From positions 1 through 64,000 of the forward strand of contig NZ_JABZFL010000051.1 in the NCBI RefSeq assembly GCF_014237455.1: a stretch of 64,000 bases of DNA, given 5' to 3'. The notes beneath the pieces were generated by a model. It was not told the origin of the DNA, made no database searches, and saw nothing but the letters and a program-made list of their open reading frames with translations. Positions 17,823 through 25,473 of the stretch are shown here, in pieces. The stretch's first letter is position 1. Each line of letters begins with the position of its first letter. The DNA comes from Desulfobacula sp. (GTDB lineage Bacteria > Desulfobacterota > Desulfobacteria > Desulfobacterales > Desulfobacteraceae). The position numbers and the translations under genes are program-made.

Positions 17823-19664
17823 ATGCTGAATATTGATGCCATATCAAAAAGTTTTGGAGATCAGATCCTGTTTGAGAAGACAGGCTTTCAGATCAATTCC
17901 GGTGAAAGAGTCGGACTGGTTGGCAGAAACGGCCATGGGAAAACCACATTGTTAAACATGATTTCCGGCAGGGATCACCCGGATGAAGGAAGTATCTCTT
18001 ACCCTTCAGGATATCGAATTGGTTCTTTATCGCAAAAGATTTTTTTTACTGAAACCCGTGTGATTGACGAAGCCATGTTAGGACTTTTAGACCACGAAAA
18101 AGGCCATTACTGGAAGGCTGAAAAAATTTTGGCCGGGCTTGGGTTTTCTCAGGATGATTTAACAAAAGATCCTTGCAAATTTTCAGGCGGTTTTCAAGTA
18201 AGGCTTAATCTTGCTAAAGTATTGGTTTCAAAACCGGATCTTTTGATACTTGATGAACCGACTAACTACCTTGACATTACATCCATCAGATGGATTTCAC
18301 AGTTTCTTATTTCATGGCCTCGGGAAGTTTTGCTGATCACACATGATCGAGGTTTTATGGATAATGTTGTGATGCATATTGCCGGTATTCACAGGCATAA
18401 AATAAAAAAAATCAAGGGGAATACATCTAAATATTATTTACAGGTTGCCCAGGATGAAGAAGTCTATGAAAAAACAAGGCAGAACGAAGAAAAACGGAAA
18501 AAAGAGATTGAACACTTCATCACAAGATTTCGAGCAAAAGCCCGTCTGGCCAATATGGTACAATCACGGATAAAAACGCTGGAAAAATCCCGAACAAAAG
18601 AAAAACTCCAAAAGTTGAAAAATCTTGAATTTGAATTCAATTATCTTCCTTTTTCCGGTAAGCAGATATTAATGATAGAGGATTTGTCTTTTGGCTGGCA
18701 AATTGACAAACCATTGATTCACAATTTTTCTTTGACAGTTTATCCTGATGATCGGATTGCTATTATTGGCAAAAATGGAAAAGGGAAAACAACTCTCTTA
18801 AAGTTGATAAGTGGAAATATTAACGCTATTTCAGGCAGCATCAAAATTAATCCGGGCGTGCACTTTGGATATTTTGAACAGACAAATGTTCAATCTTTGA
18901 ATGACAATTTTACTGTTGAAGAAGAGCTTGTCCTCTCTTCGATTGATTCAGACAGACAGACCGCCAGGAATATCTGTGGGGCCATGATGTTTGAAAAAGA
19001 CAGTGCTTTGAAAAAAATATCCATATTATCCGGTGGAGAAAAATCAAGGGTAATGCTGGGTAAATTGCTGATGAGTTCCTTGAACTTATTACTGCTTGAT
19101 GAACCCAGCAATCACCTGGATATAGAGTCTTGTGATTCTTTTGTCTGTGCCCTTGATAATTTTGAAGGGGCTGTGGTTATAATAACGCATAATGAAATGT
19201 TCCTTCATTCTCTTGCGAACAGGCTTGTGGTATTCAAAAACAACACCGTAGAAGTTTTTGAAGGAACGTATCAGGAGTTTTTAGATAAAGAGGGGTGGGA
19301 GGAAGGAAATGGTTTCGTTGAAAAAAAAATAAAAAATTCTGCCTTATCAAAAAAGGAACTCCGCCAGAAAAAATCAGAAATCATTTCACAAAAATCAAGA
19401 AAAATTAAACCATTAAAGCAAAAAATTGAGAAGCTGGAAAATGATATTGATGAAAATGAAGCGGTGATAACCGAAATCAATGAAGCATTTATAGAGGCGT
19501 CAAACAATCAGGATGGCCAGAAAATTCAGAGTTTAGCTAAAAAGCTTGCAAAATTTGAAAATTTGAATGAAATACTATTTGAGGATCTTGAAACTCAGAT
19601 GGATTTATTTGAAAAAATTGAAAAATTATTTAATAATCAGTTAGAAGAATTTGAAAGGCATTAA
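17823..19664 (+). CDS. ABC-F family ATP-binding protein
   Basis: A soluble twin-ATPase protein of 613 residues with no membrane segments, as in the ABC-F family (Uup, YheS, EttA), whose members act on ribosomes. The first Walker A is GRNGHGKT (about 34-41) with signature FSGGFQVRL; the second is GKNGKGKT with LSGGEKSRV. Both Walker B motifs read LLLDEPxN. The two halves are joined by the charged interdomain linker, and the C-terminal 90 residues (about 515-605) are a predicted coiled coil, as in Uup and YheS. Which ABC-F subfamily it belongs to would need a tree. A small membrane protein gene follows after six bases. Confidence 0.9.
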   Translation: MLNIDAISKSFGDQILFEKTGFQINSGERVGLVGRNGHGKTTLLNMISGRDHPDEGSISYPSGYRIGSLSQKIFFTETRVIDEAMLGLLDHEKGHYWKAEKILAGLGFSQDDLTKDPCKFSGGFQVRLNLAKVLVSKPDLLILDEPTNYLDITSIRWISQFLISWPREVLLITHDRGFMDNVVMHIAGIHRHKIKKIKGNTSKYYLQVAQDEEVYEKTRQNEEKRKKEIEHFITRFRAKARLANMVQSRIKTLEKSRTKEKLQKLKNLEFEFNYLPFSGKQILMIEDLSFGWQIDKPLIHNFSLTVYPDDRIAIIGKNGKGKTTLLKLISGNINAISGSIKINPGVHFGYFEQTNVQSLNDNFTVEEELVLSSIDSDRQTARNICGAMMFEKDSALKKISILSGGEKSRVMLGKLLMSSLNLLLLDEPSNHLDIESCDSFVCALDNFEGAVVIITHNEMFLHSLANRLVVFKNNTVEVFEGTYQEFLDKEGWEEGNGFVEKKIKNSALSKKELRQKKSEIISQKSRKIKPLKQKIEKLENDIDENEAVITEINEAFIEASNNQDGQKIQSLAKKLAKFENLNEILFEDLETQMDLFEKIEKLFNNQLEEFERH

Positions 19665-19670
19665 TTTAAG

Positions 19671-19880
19671 ATGGACAAAAAGAATTTTGGATTTTATTAT
19701 GGTATTATTTTGGCTGCAGTGGGATTAGGTGTTTTCTATCGCATACCTCAAGTGATGCTGCAAGTAGAAACCATTGAATTTTTCAGACAAAAACTTTTTC
19801 TTCTCAGGTTGTGTTTTTATGTTTTAGGTGGGCTTTTAATTTTAGCAGGTGGTATTAGAATTTATAAAAATTATAAATAA
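19671..19880 (+). CDS. small two-helix membrane protein
   Basis: A 69-residue protein with two hydrophobic segments, at about residues 5-25 (YYGIILAAVGLGVFY) and 43-62 (LCFYVLGGLLILAGG). No family is recognised. It lies between the ABC-F gene and the GspE-like ATPase gene, separated by 6 and 17 bases, so the three are probably one transcript. A role near pili or secretion is possible only from that context. Confidence 0.6.
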   Translation: MDKKNFGFYYGIILAAVGLGVFYRIPQVMLQVETIEFFRQKLFLLRLCFYVLGGLLILAGGIRIYKNYK

Positions 19881-19897
19881 TGTAAGGATTTTTAATT

Positions 19898-22102
19898 ATG
19901 CACAAATCATCCAGCCTGAAAGCAACAATAAAAGATCAATCCGGTGCAGGAAAGACTAAAATTGGAGAAATCCTTTCAAAAGAAGGCCAGATTACCAGTA
20001 TGCAGCTGGATGAGGCATTACGCATTCAAAAAAAAACCAATGAACGACTTAGCAGTATCCTTTTAAATAAGGGATTTATCGATCCTGATACGATCGTCAA
20101 CGTTCTTGGCCGGCTTTATAATTATAATGTTATCAGACTTTCTGACATCAAGCCTGACCCTGAAGTATTGGAGATCTTGCCCTATGAGATAGCCAAAGCC
20201 GCCTTGGTGTTTCCTCTTGGATTCAAAGGTGAAGAACTGTCCATTACCATGGTTGAACCGACAAATACCGCTGTTGTTGAAGACCTTCAGAAAAAAACCG
20301 GGAAAATGATTCTGGTTTGCGTGTCGACTGAAAATGATGTGATTAAAGCCTTTCGAGATTTTTATAAAATCAATGATGAAGAATATAAAAGCCTTCTTCA
20401 TTTTGAGGAAGATTTTGAAGATGATGAGCCAGTTACTTCTGTCGATGATTTCGGATCCTTGGTCTCTGAGGCGGCAGAAGAGGTTGAAGTCGGATCTGAT
20501 GTTTTGGATGAGTATCAGAGCGAATTCATGGCATCGGATGCACCCATTATTAAGCTTGTGAATGGTATCCTTACCAAAGCCATTAATGAGGGGGTGAGTG
20601 ATATTCATATCGAACCCTTTTATAAGGCATTTCAAGTGCGATACAGGCTTGACGGATCCATGTATAAAGCCATGAACCTTCCGATCAGTATAAAAAATGC
20701 AGTTATTTCAAGAATCAAAATTCTTGCAGAACTTGATATAGCAGAAAGACGAATCCCCCAGGACGGCAGGATAAAACTTCGATTCGGAAGAAAAAAATTC
20801 ATTGATTTCAGGGTCTCTACCTTGCCGACACTTTTTGGTGAAAGCATTGTTATGCGTCTTCTTGATCAAAGCGCTTTGAACATTGATTTGACCAAGCTTG
20901 GTTTTGATCCGGCAACGTTTGACAGTCTGAAAAGATCTATTTCACGACCATACGGACTCATTCTTGTTACAGGTCCCACAGGAAGCGGGAAAACAACAAC
21001 GCTTTACTCAGTACTGAACCGGTTGAATAAAGATGATATTAAAATATTGACCGCAGAAGATCCCGTTGAATTTAATTTTAAAGGGATTAATCAAGTTCCT
21101 GTGAAAGAAGAGATCGGTATGACTTTTGCGGCAGCCTTGAGAGCCTTTTTGCGGCAGGACCCTGATATCATTATGGTGGGGGAAATCAGAGATCTTGAAA
21201 CGGCCGAGATTGCGATTAAGGCCGCAATGACAGGTCATCTGGTTTTTGCAACCCTTCATACAAATGACTGTCCTTCAACCATAGGACGACTCGTTGACAT
21301 TGGCATTCCTCCGTATATGGTGGCATCTTCCGTAACTATGGTCTTATCCCAACGACTGGCCAGACGGCTTTGCCCTGAATGTAAACAGGTTGTTACGGGT
21401 CATAATTCAAAAGACCTCGAATTTCATGGGTTTTCAAAAGATGAAATCAAAGATTTAAAAATATATGGCCCCAAAGGGTGCAGTCATTGCAATGGAACCG
21501 GATATAAGGGCAGGGTGGGGCTCTATGAATTAATGGAAGTCACCGATGAGGTGGGGAAGGCCATTAGCGCCGAAGTGCCTGAAGACCAGCTCAGAAAGGT
21601 TGCCATAAAGGAAAAAATGGTTACATTACGGGACGCTGGACTCAAAAAAATCAGAACAGGAGAGACATCGCTTGAGGAAGTCGTAAAAAAGACCAATATT
21701 ACCAAGGAGGCATTGCCAAGCTATCTTATTAACCCTGATGTTGAACAATACGAAGACAAAGCTTTTATTATCAGGGAAGGCAATACAGACATTGACTTTT
21801 TTAAGCTTGTTCAAGGCGGTTTATATGTTGTTAAAGATGGCAAAAAAATTGCTGAAATTGTTCAACCAAATGATTATTTCGGGGAAATGTCAGCGCTTAC
21901 CGGAGAACCCAGATCCGCATCAATTATATCCAAAGGACGATCATTGGTTAAACGGTTTCCCGGTGATAAATTGTTTGAGGTGATAGAAAAATACCCTGAC
22001 GTAGCAAAACATTTATTTGTTGTTCTCGCGGGAAGGCTTGACAGTGCAGATCAACGGTTCGTGAATATACTCAAGCAGATTAAAAGAGTTAAGCCCAGCT
22101 AA
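19898..22102 (+). CDS. GspE/PilB-type assembly ATPase with C-terminal cyclic-nucleotide-binding domain
   Basis: A 734-residue ATPase of the type II secretion/type IV pilus family. Residues about 20-165 form an MshEN-type N-terminal domain, known in the family to bind c-di-GMP. The ATPase core has Walker A (GPTGSGKT, near 358), Asp and His boxes and Walker B (IIMVGEIRD), followed by the tetracysteine zinc site (CPEC, CSHC). Unusually, residues about 622-715 form a CAP_ED-like cyclic-nucleotide-binding domain (YFGEMSALTGEPRSAS). No other pilus or secretion genes are nearby, so its partners are encoded elsewhere. Cytoplasmic, acting at the inner-membrane platform. Confidence 0.9.
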   Translation: MHKSSSLKATIKDQSGAGKTKIGEILSKEGQITSMQLDEALRIQKKTNERLSSILLNKGFIDPDTIVNVLGRLYNYNVIRLSDIKPDPEVLEILPYEIAKAALVFPLGFKGEELSITMVEPTNTAVVEDLQKKTGKMILVCVSTENDVIKAFRDFYKINDEEYKSLLHFEEDFEDDEPVTSVDDFGSLVSEAAEEVEVGSDVLDEYQSEFMASDAPIIKLVNGILTKAINEGVSDIHIEPFYKAFQVRYRLDGSMYKAMNLPISIKNAVISRIKILAELDIAERRIPQDGRIKLRFGRKKFIDFRVSTLPTLFGESIVMRLLDQSALNIDLTKLGFDPATFDSLKRSISRPYGLILVTGPTGSGKTTTLYSVLNRLNKDDIKILTAEDPVEFNFKGINQVPVKEEIGMTFAAALRAFLRQDPDIIMVGEIRDLETAEIAIKAAMTGHLVFATLHTNDCPSTIGRLVDIGIPPYMVASSVTMVLSQRLARRLCPECKQVVTGHNSKDLEFHGFSKDEIKDLKIYGPKGCSHCNGTGYKGRVGLYELMEVTDEVGKAISAEVPEDQLRKVAIKEKMVTLRDAGLKKIRTGETSLEEVVKKTNITKEALPSYLINPDVEQYEDKAFIIREGNTDIDFFKLVQGGLYVVKDGKKIAEIVQPNDYFGEMSALTGEPRSASIISKGRSLVKRFPGDKLFEVIEKYPDVAKHLFVVLAGRLDSADQRFVNILKQIKRVKPS

Positions 22103-22115
22103 TCTGCTCGTATGA

Positions 22116-22646
22116 TTATTTTTTGAAATATCTTTCTTTTTCACTGTATATGCAGCCGCAATACTGTTGCCGATACATGTTAAGTTTTTTAGATTCTTCA
22201 ATCCCGAATTTCCAGCCTTCCCTGAAATCATGGTAAAAAAATGTTAAGCCATATTTTTTGGCAACCGCATCCCCTGTTTCTCTAATGCGGGCATGATTTT
22301 GGAATTTGCTATATAAAAGGGTGGTGCTGAATGCTTGAAACTTTCCTTTTTTGGCGATAAGGGCTGTTGCCTTGAGCCTGTCATAGTAGCAGTATCGACA
22401 TCGGTCCTGTTCCCTGAAAATAACGGATTGAAGAAATTTCTCGATCTTGTAATCTGATTGATAAATTACCTTTAACCCAATAGATTGAGAGTATAGTTTT
22501 AATGTCTCCTCCCTTTTTTGACATTCTTGAAACGGGTGAATATTATGCCGATAAAAAAACCCCATTACATCCATATCCATCTGTTCTAGAACCTTGAGAG
22601 GATAAATGGAGCAGGGCGCACAGCAGGTATGAAGTAAAAGCTTCAA
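22116..22646 (-). CDS. queH: epoxyqueuosine reductase QueH
   Basis: Reduces epoxyqueuosine to queuosine in tRNA, as a non-orthologous replacement for QueG. The product has 176 residues with the DUF208 cysteine pattern: an N-terminal LLHTCCAPC, then CRYCYYDRL, and YCGCIYSEKER near the C-terminus. These cysteines bind the iron-sulfur cluster and accessory metal in characterised QueH. It is the last gene of maf-yggS-queH, and its ATG overlaps the yggS stop by four bases. Confidence 0.93.
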   Translation of the reverse strand: MKLLLHTCCAPCSIYPLKVLEQMDMDVMGFFYRHNIHPFQECQKREETLKLYSQSIGLKVIYQSDYKIEKFLQSVIFREQDRCRYCYYDRLKATALIAKKGKFQAFSTTLLYSKFQNHARIRETGDAVAKKYGLTFFYHDFREGWKFGIEESKKLNMYRQQYCGCIYSEKERYFKK

Positions 22647-23335
22647 TCTCTTCTCCCGAATATTGAGGTGCCGACCCTTACCATTGTAGAGCCTTCTTCT
22701 ATGGCCACTTTAAAATCATTGCTCATTCCCATGGACAGGTGTTCCATTGTCACATTACCCAATTTCCGTGCCATGATTTTTTCTTTAAGCAGGCCCAATT
22801 GTTTAAAATAGATCCTGGCCTTTTCAGGGTCTGAAAAATAAGGTGGCATGCACATTAATCCTTGTAAGGATAAATTTTCAAATGTGCTGATTTGCTTTAT
22901 CAGTTCAATTGTTTCTTCTGTTCGGGTTCCGGATTTCGTTTCTTCTTTACCAATATTAACCTGGACAAGTATTTTTTGAATTTTGTCAATTTTCTTTGCC
23001 TGTTTATCTATTGATTTTGCAAGTTTTAATGTATCGACCGTATGAATATATTCAAAATATTTAACAGCAAATTTCGCCTTATTGGATTGAAGATGTCCAA
23101 TAAAATGCCAGCAAATTTTGTTTTTCCCAATAACATCTATTTTTTCAATTGCCTCCTGAATGTAATTTTCTCCAAAATGTTTCGCACCTGCCTGGATTCC
23201 TTCCATTATCATTTTTACGCTTTTTCTTTTACTGACAGCGATCAGTTGTATTGTATCAGGCTTACGACCACAGGACATGACTGCATCCACAATTTGTTTG
23301 TTGACTCTATCGAAGTTATCTTTAATAGTTGGCAT
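22643..23335 (-). CDS. yggS: YggS family PLP homeostasis protein
   Basis: A 230-residue PLP-binding protein (PLPHP/COG0325) that buffers pyridoxal phosphate and affects amino-acid and keto-acid balance. It adopts the alanine-racemase TIM-barrel fold as a monomer. The PLP lysine lies in LIAVSKRKS, and HFIGHLQSNK, NIGKEETKSG and LSMGMSNDF are conserved family motifs. It is seven bases downstream of maf and coupled to queH. Confidence 0.93.
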   Translation of the reverse strand: MPTIKDNFDRVNKQIVDAVMSCGRKPDTIQLIAVSKRKSVKMIMEGIQAGAKHFGENYIQEAIEKIDVIGKNKICWHFIGHLQSNKAKFAVKYFEYIHTVDTLKLAKSIDKQAKKIDKIQKILVQVNIGKEETKSGTRTEETIELIKQISTFENLSLQGLMCMPPYFSDPEKARIYFKQLGLLKEKIMARKLGNVTMEHLSMGMSNDFKVAIEEGSTMVRVGTSIFGRRD

Positions 23336-23342
23336 AAAGGTT

Positions 23343-23939
23343 TTAGTCCTTAAATTGGATGATATTTAAATTCATAAGTGTTTCAACAACCTCACAAACA
23401 GGTAATCCTACAACATTGGAATATGAGCCTGAAATCTGTTTAACAAGAAACGCACCAATTCCCTGTATACCATAAGCTCCTGCCTTGTCAAACGGTTCGC
23501 CTGTCCCAACATACCATTGTATCTCCTGATCGGTTAAATACTTAAAGTATACTTTTGTCTCAACGGATTTCACAACCATGGAATCGGTTTTTTGATTGAT
23601 CACACAAAAAGCTGTATATACACTGTGTTTGCAATGATTTAGTTTGTTAAGCATTGCAATGGCATCTGTTTTAGATTGCGGTTTGCCAAGGATCTGGTCC
23701 TGGATGACAACAATTGTATCTGCACCCAAAATCCAGGATTCAGGATATGAAAGAGCCACATTTTTTGCTTTTAAAAATGAAAGTTCTTTAACATGTTTTT
23801 CAGGGTTTTTGATTGAGACAGCCTCTTCATCAATATTTGAAGGAGAAATTTCTATCCTTATCCCGATTTGTTCAAGGAGTTTTTTCCTTCTGGGTGATTT
23901 AGATGCCAATATTAGTTTTTCAGACTTAATCAGTTTCAT
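23343..23939 (-). CDS. maf: Maf family nucleoside triphosphate pyrophosphatase
   Basis: Hydrolyses non-canonical or methylated dNTP/NTPs to monophosphates, a house-cleaning function. It has 198 residues, the usual length. It shows the N-terminal ILASKSPRRKKLLEQIG and the ILGADTIVV segment, with the DKAGAYGIQG motif towards the C-terminus. The motif set fits the YhdE (dTTP/UTP) branch, but subfamily assignment is tentative. It is the first gene of the leftward trio maf-yggS-queH. Confidence 0.93.
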   Translation of the reverse strand: MKLIKSEKLILASKSPRRKKLLEQIGIRIEISPSNIDEEAVSIKNPEKHVKELSFLKAKNVALSYPESWILGADTIVVIQDQILGKPQSKTDAIAMLNKLNHCKHSVYTAFCVINQKTDSMVVKSVETKVYFKYLTDQEIQWYVGTGEPFDKAGAYGIQGIGAFLVKQISGSYSNVVGLPVCEVVETLMNLNIIQFKD

Positions 23940-24033
23940 GAATCCCTTTTTATCAGAAATATTTCAAAGAGACAATCCTGTGGTTTTAAGCTTGCAAAAT
24001 TTCGAAAAATGATATAAAAATGCCAAGAATCAT

Positions 24034-24121
24034 GCCTGGGTGGCGGAACTGGTAGACGCAAGGGACTTAAAATCCCTCGGGCAAATTGCCTGTACGAGTT
24101 CAATTCTCGTCCCAGGTACCA
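24034..24121 (+). tRNA. tRNA-Leu (UAA anticodon)
   Basis: The acceptor stem GCCTGGG (24034-24040) pairs with CCCAGGT (24111-24117), followed by A and an encoded CCA (24119-24121). The anticodon stem AGGGA/TCCCT encloses the loop CTTAAAA with anticodon TAA at 24068-24070. The TTCAATT T-loop and a long variable arm, typical of type II tRNAs, are present. A -10-like TATAAA lies about 16 bases upstream of the 5' end. Confidence 0.97.
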
Positions 24122-24130
24122 CAAAACGCT

Positions 24131-24166
24131 AAAGGGTTTTGGCCTTTTAACCAAAGCCCTTTTTTA
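24131..24166 (+). terminator. terminator after tRNA-Leu
   Basis: GGGTTTTGG (24134-24142) pairs with CCAAAGCCC (24151-24159), with one G-T pair. A run of T residues follows to 24165. It separates the tRNA transcript from murA. Confidence 0.8.
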
Positions 24167-24192
24167 AAATCACAGAAAAGTTAGCACATTTT

Positions 24193-25443
24193 ATGGATAA
24201 AATTCAAATCACCGGCGGTAGACAACTTCAAGGGGAAGTGAACATCAGTGGTGCTAAAAATGCAGCACTTCCTTTGATCGCCTCAAGTATTCTTGTTAAT
24301 GGTAAAACATGTTTTGCCAATGTACCCGACCTGATGGATATTACCAGTATCAGGCTCCTTTTGGAGGACTTGGGTGCGACTTGTAAGGTTTCAAAAGGGT
24401 ATTTTGAAGTTGATGGATCCTCTATTCAGAAAATCGAAGCGGAATATGACCTTGTCCGGAAAATGAGAGCTTCCATTCTTGTCTTGGGCCCTTTAGTTGC
24501 AAGATTCGGTCATGCAAAGGTATCTTTGCCCGGAGGGTGTGCTATCGGGGCAAGACCTGTAAATATGCATCTTTCAGGTCTTAAAGCCCTGGGCGCTAGT
24601 ATCAGTATCGAACATGGATATATTGAAGCAAAAGCAGGTAGACTTATTGGTAATGAAATCTATTTTGATATGCCTACTGTCACTGGTACTGAAAATTTAA
24701 TGATGGCCGCAACCTTGGCAAAAGGGACCAGTGTATTGAGGAATGCCGCAAAAGAACCGGAGATTGTTGCTCTTGCAGAGGCCTTAAACAAAATGGGCGC
24801 AAAAATAAATGGGGCTGGAACCGCCATTATTACCATTGACGGGGTGAAAAACCTTTCTTCAGTTGATATCAAAGTTATTCCAGACAGGATTGAAACCGGT
24901 ACGTTTATGGTAGCAGCCGTTGCGACTGGCGGAGATGTTCTCATTAAAGGGTGTGAGCCTGATCACATTGGCGGTCTCATTAATAAACTTAAAGCCGCTG
25001 GTGCAGTTATTACGACCGCTACAGACAGTATCAGAATAGTCGGAAATAAACCCATTAAAAGTGTCGACATTAAAACACTGCCATATCCCGGTTTTCCAAC
25101 TGATATGCAGGCTCAGTTCATGACTTTGATGACCATTGCAGATGGGAACAGCATGATTCATGAATCTATTTTCGAAAATCGTTTTGTCCATGCCAATGAA
25201 CTCCTTCGAATGGGGGCTGACATTTCAATATCCAGTGGGAATATTGCGATGGTTAGAGGGGTTAAAAGACTTCAAGCCGCGCAGGTTATGGCTTCCGATT
25301 TAAGGGCCAGCGCATCCCTTGTTATTGCAGGGCTTGTTGCCGAAGGGACAACGGTCATTTCACGGGTATATCATATGGACAGGGGGTATGAAGCCATTGA
25401 AAAAAAATTATCATTGCTTGGTGCAGATATAGAACGTATTTAA
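24193..25443 (+). CDS. murA: UDP-N-acetylglucosamine 1-carboxyvinyltransferase
   Basis: Transfers enolpyruvate from PEP to UDP-GlcNAc, the first committed step of peptidoglycan synthesis and the fosfomycin target. It has 416 residues, normal length. The KNAALP segment with the conserved lysine is at the N-terminus, and the PGGCAIGARPVNMHL loop contains the catalytic cysteine (Cys, so expected fosfomycin-sensitive). FPTDMQAQF and ENRFVHANELLRMGA are family motifs. comEC follows 30 bases downstream. Confidence 0.97.
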   Translation: MDKIQITGGRQLQGEVNISGAKNAALPLIASSILVNGKTCFANVPDLMDITSIRLLLEDLGATCKVSKGYFEVDGSSIQKIEAEYDLVRKMRASILVLGPLVARFGHAKVSLPGGCAIGARPVNMHLSGLKALGASISIEHGYIEAKAGRLIGNEIYFDMPTVTGTENLMMAATLAKGTSVLRNAAKEPEIVALAEALNKMGAKINGAGTAIITIDGVKNLSSVDIKVIPDRIETGTFMVAAVATGGDVLIKGCEPDHIGGLINKLKAAGAVITTATDSIRIVGNKPIKSVDIKTLPYPGFPTDMQAQFMTLMTIADGNSMIHESIFENRFVHANELLRMGADISISSGNIAMVRGVKRLQAAQVMASDLRASASLVIAGLVAEGTTVISRVYHMDRGYEAIEKKLSLLGADIERI

Positions 25444-25473
25444 GTAAACCTCAAAGATTTAAGGTGAGATGGT

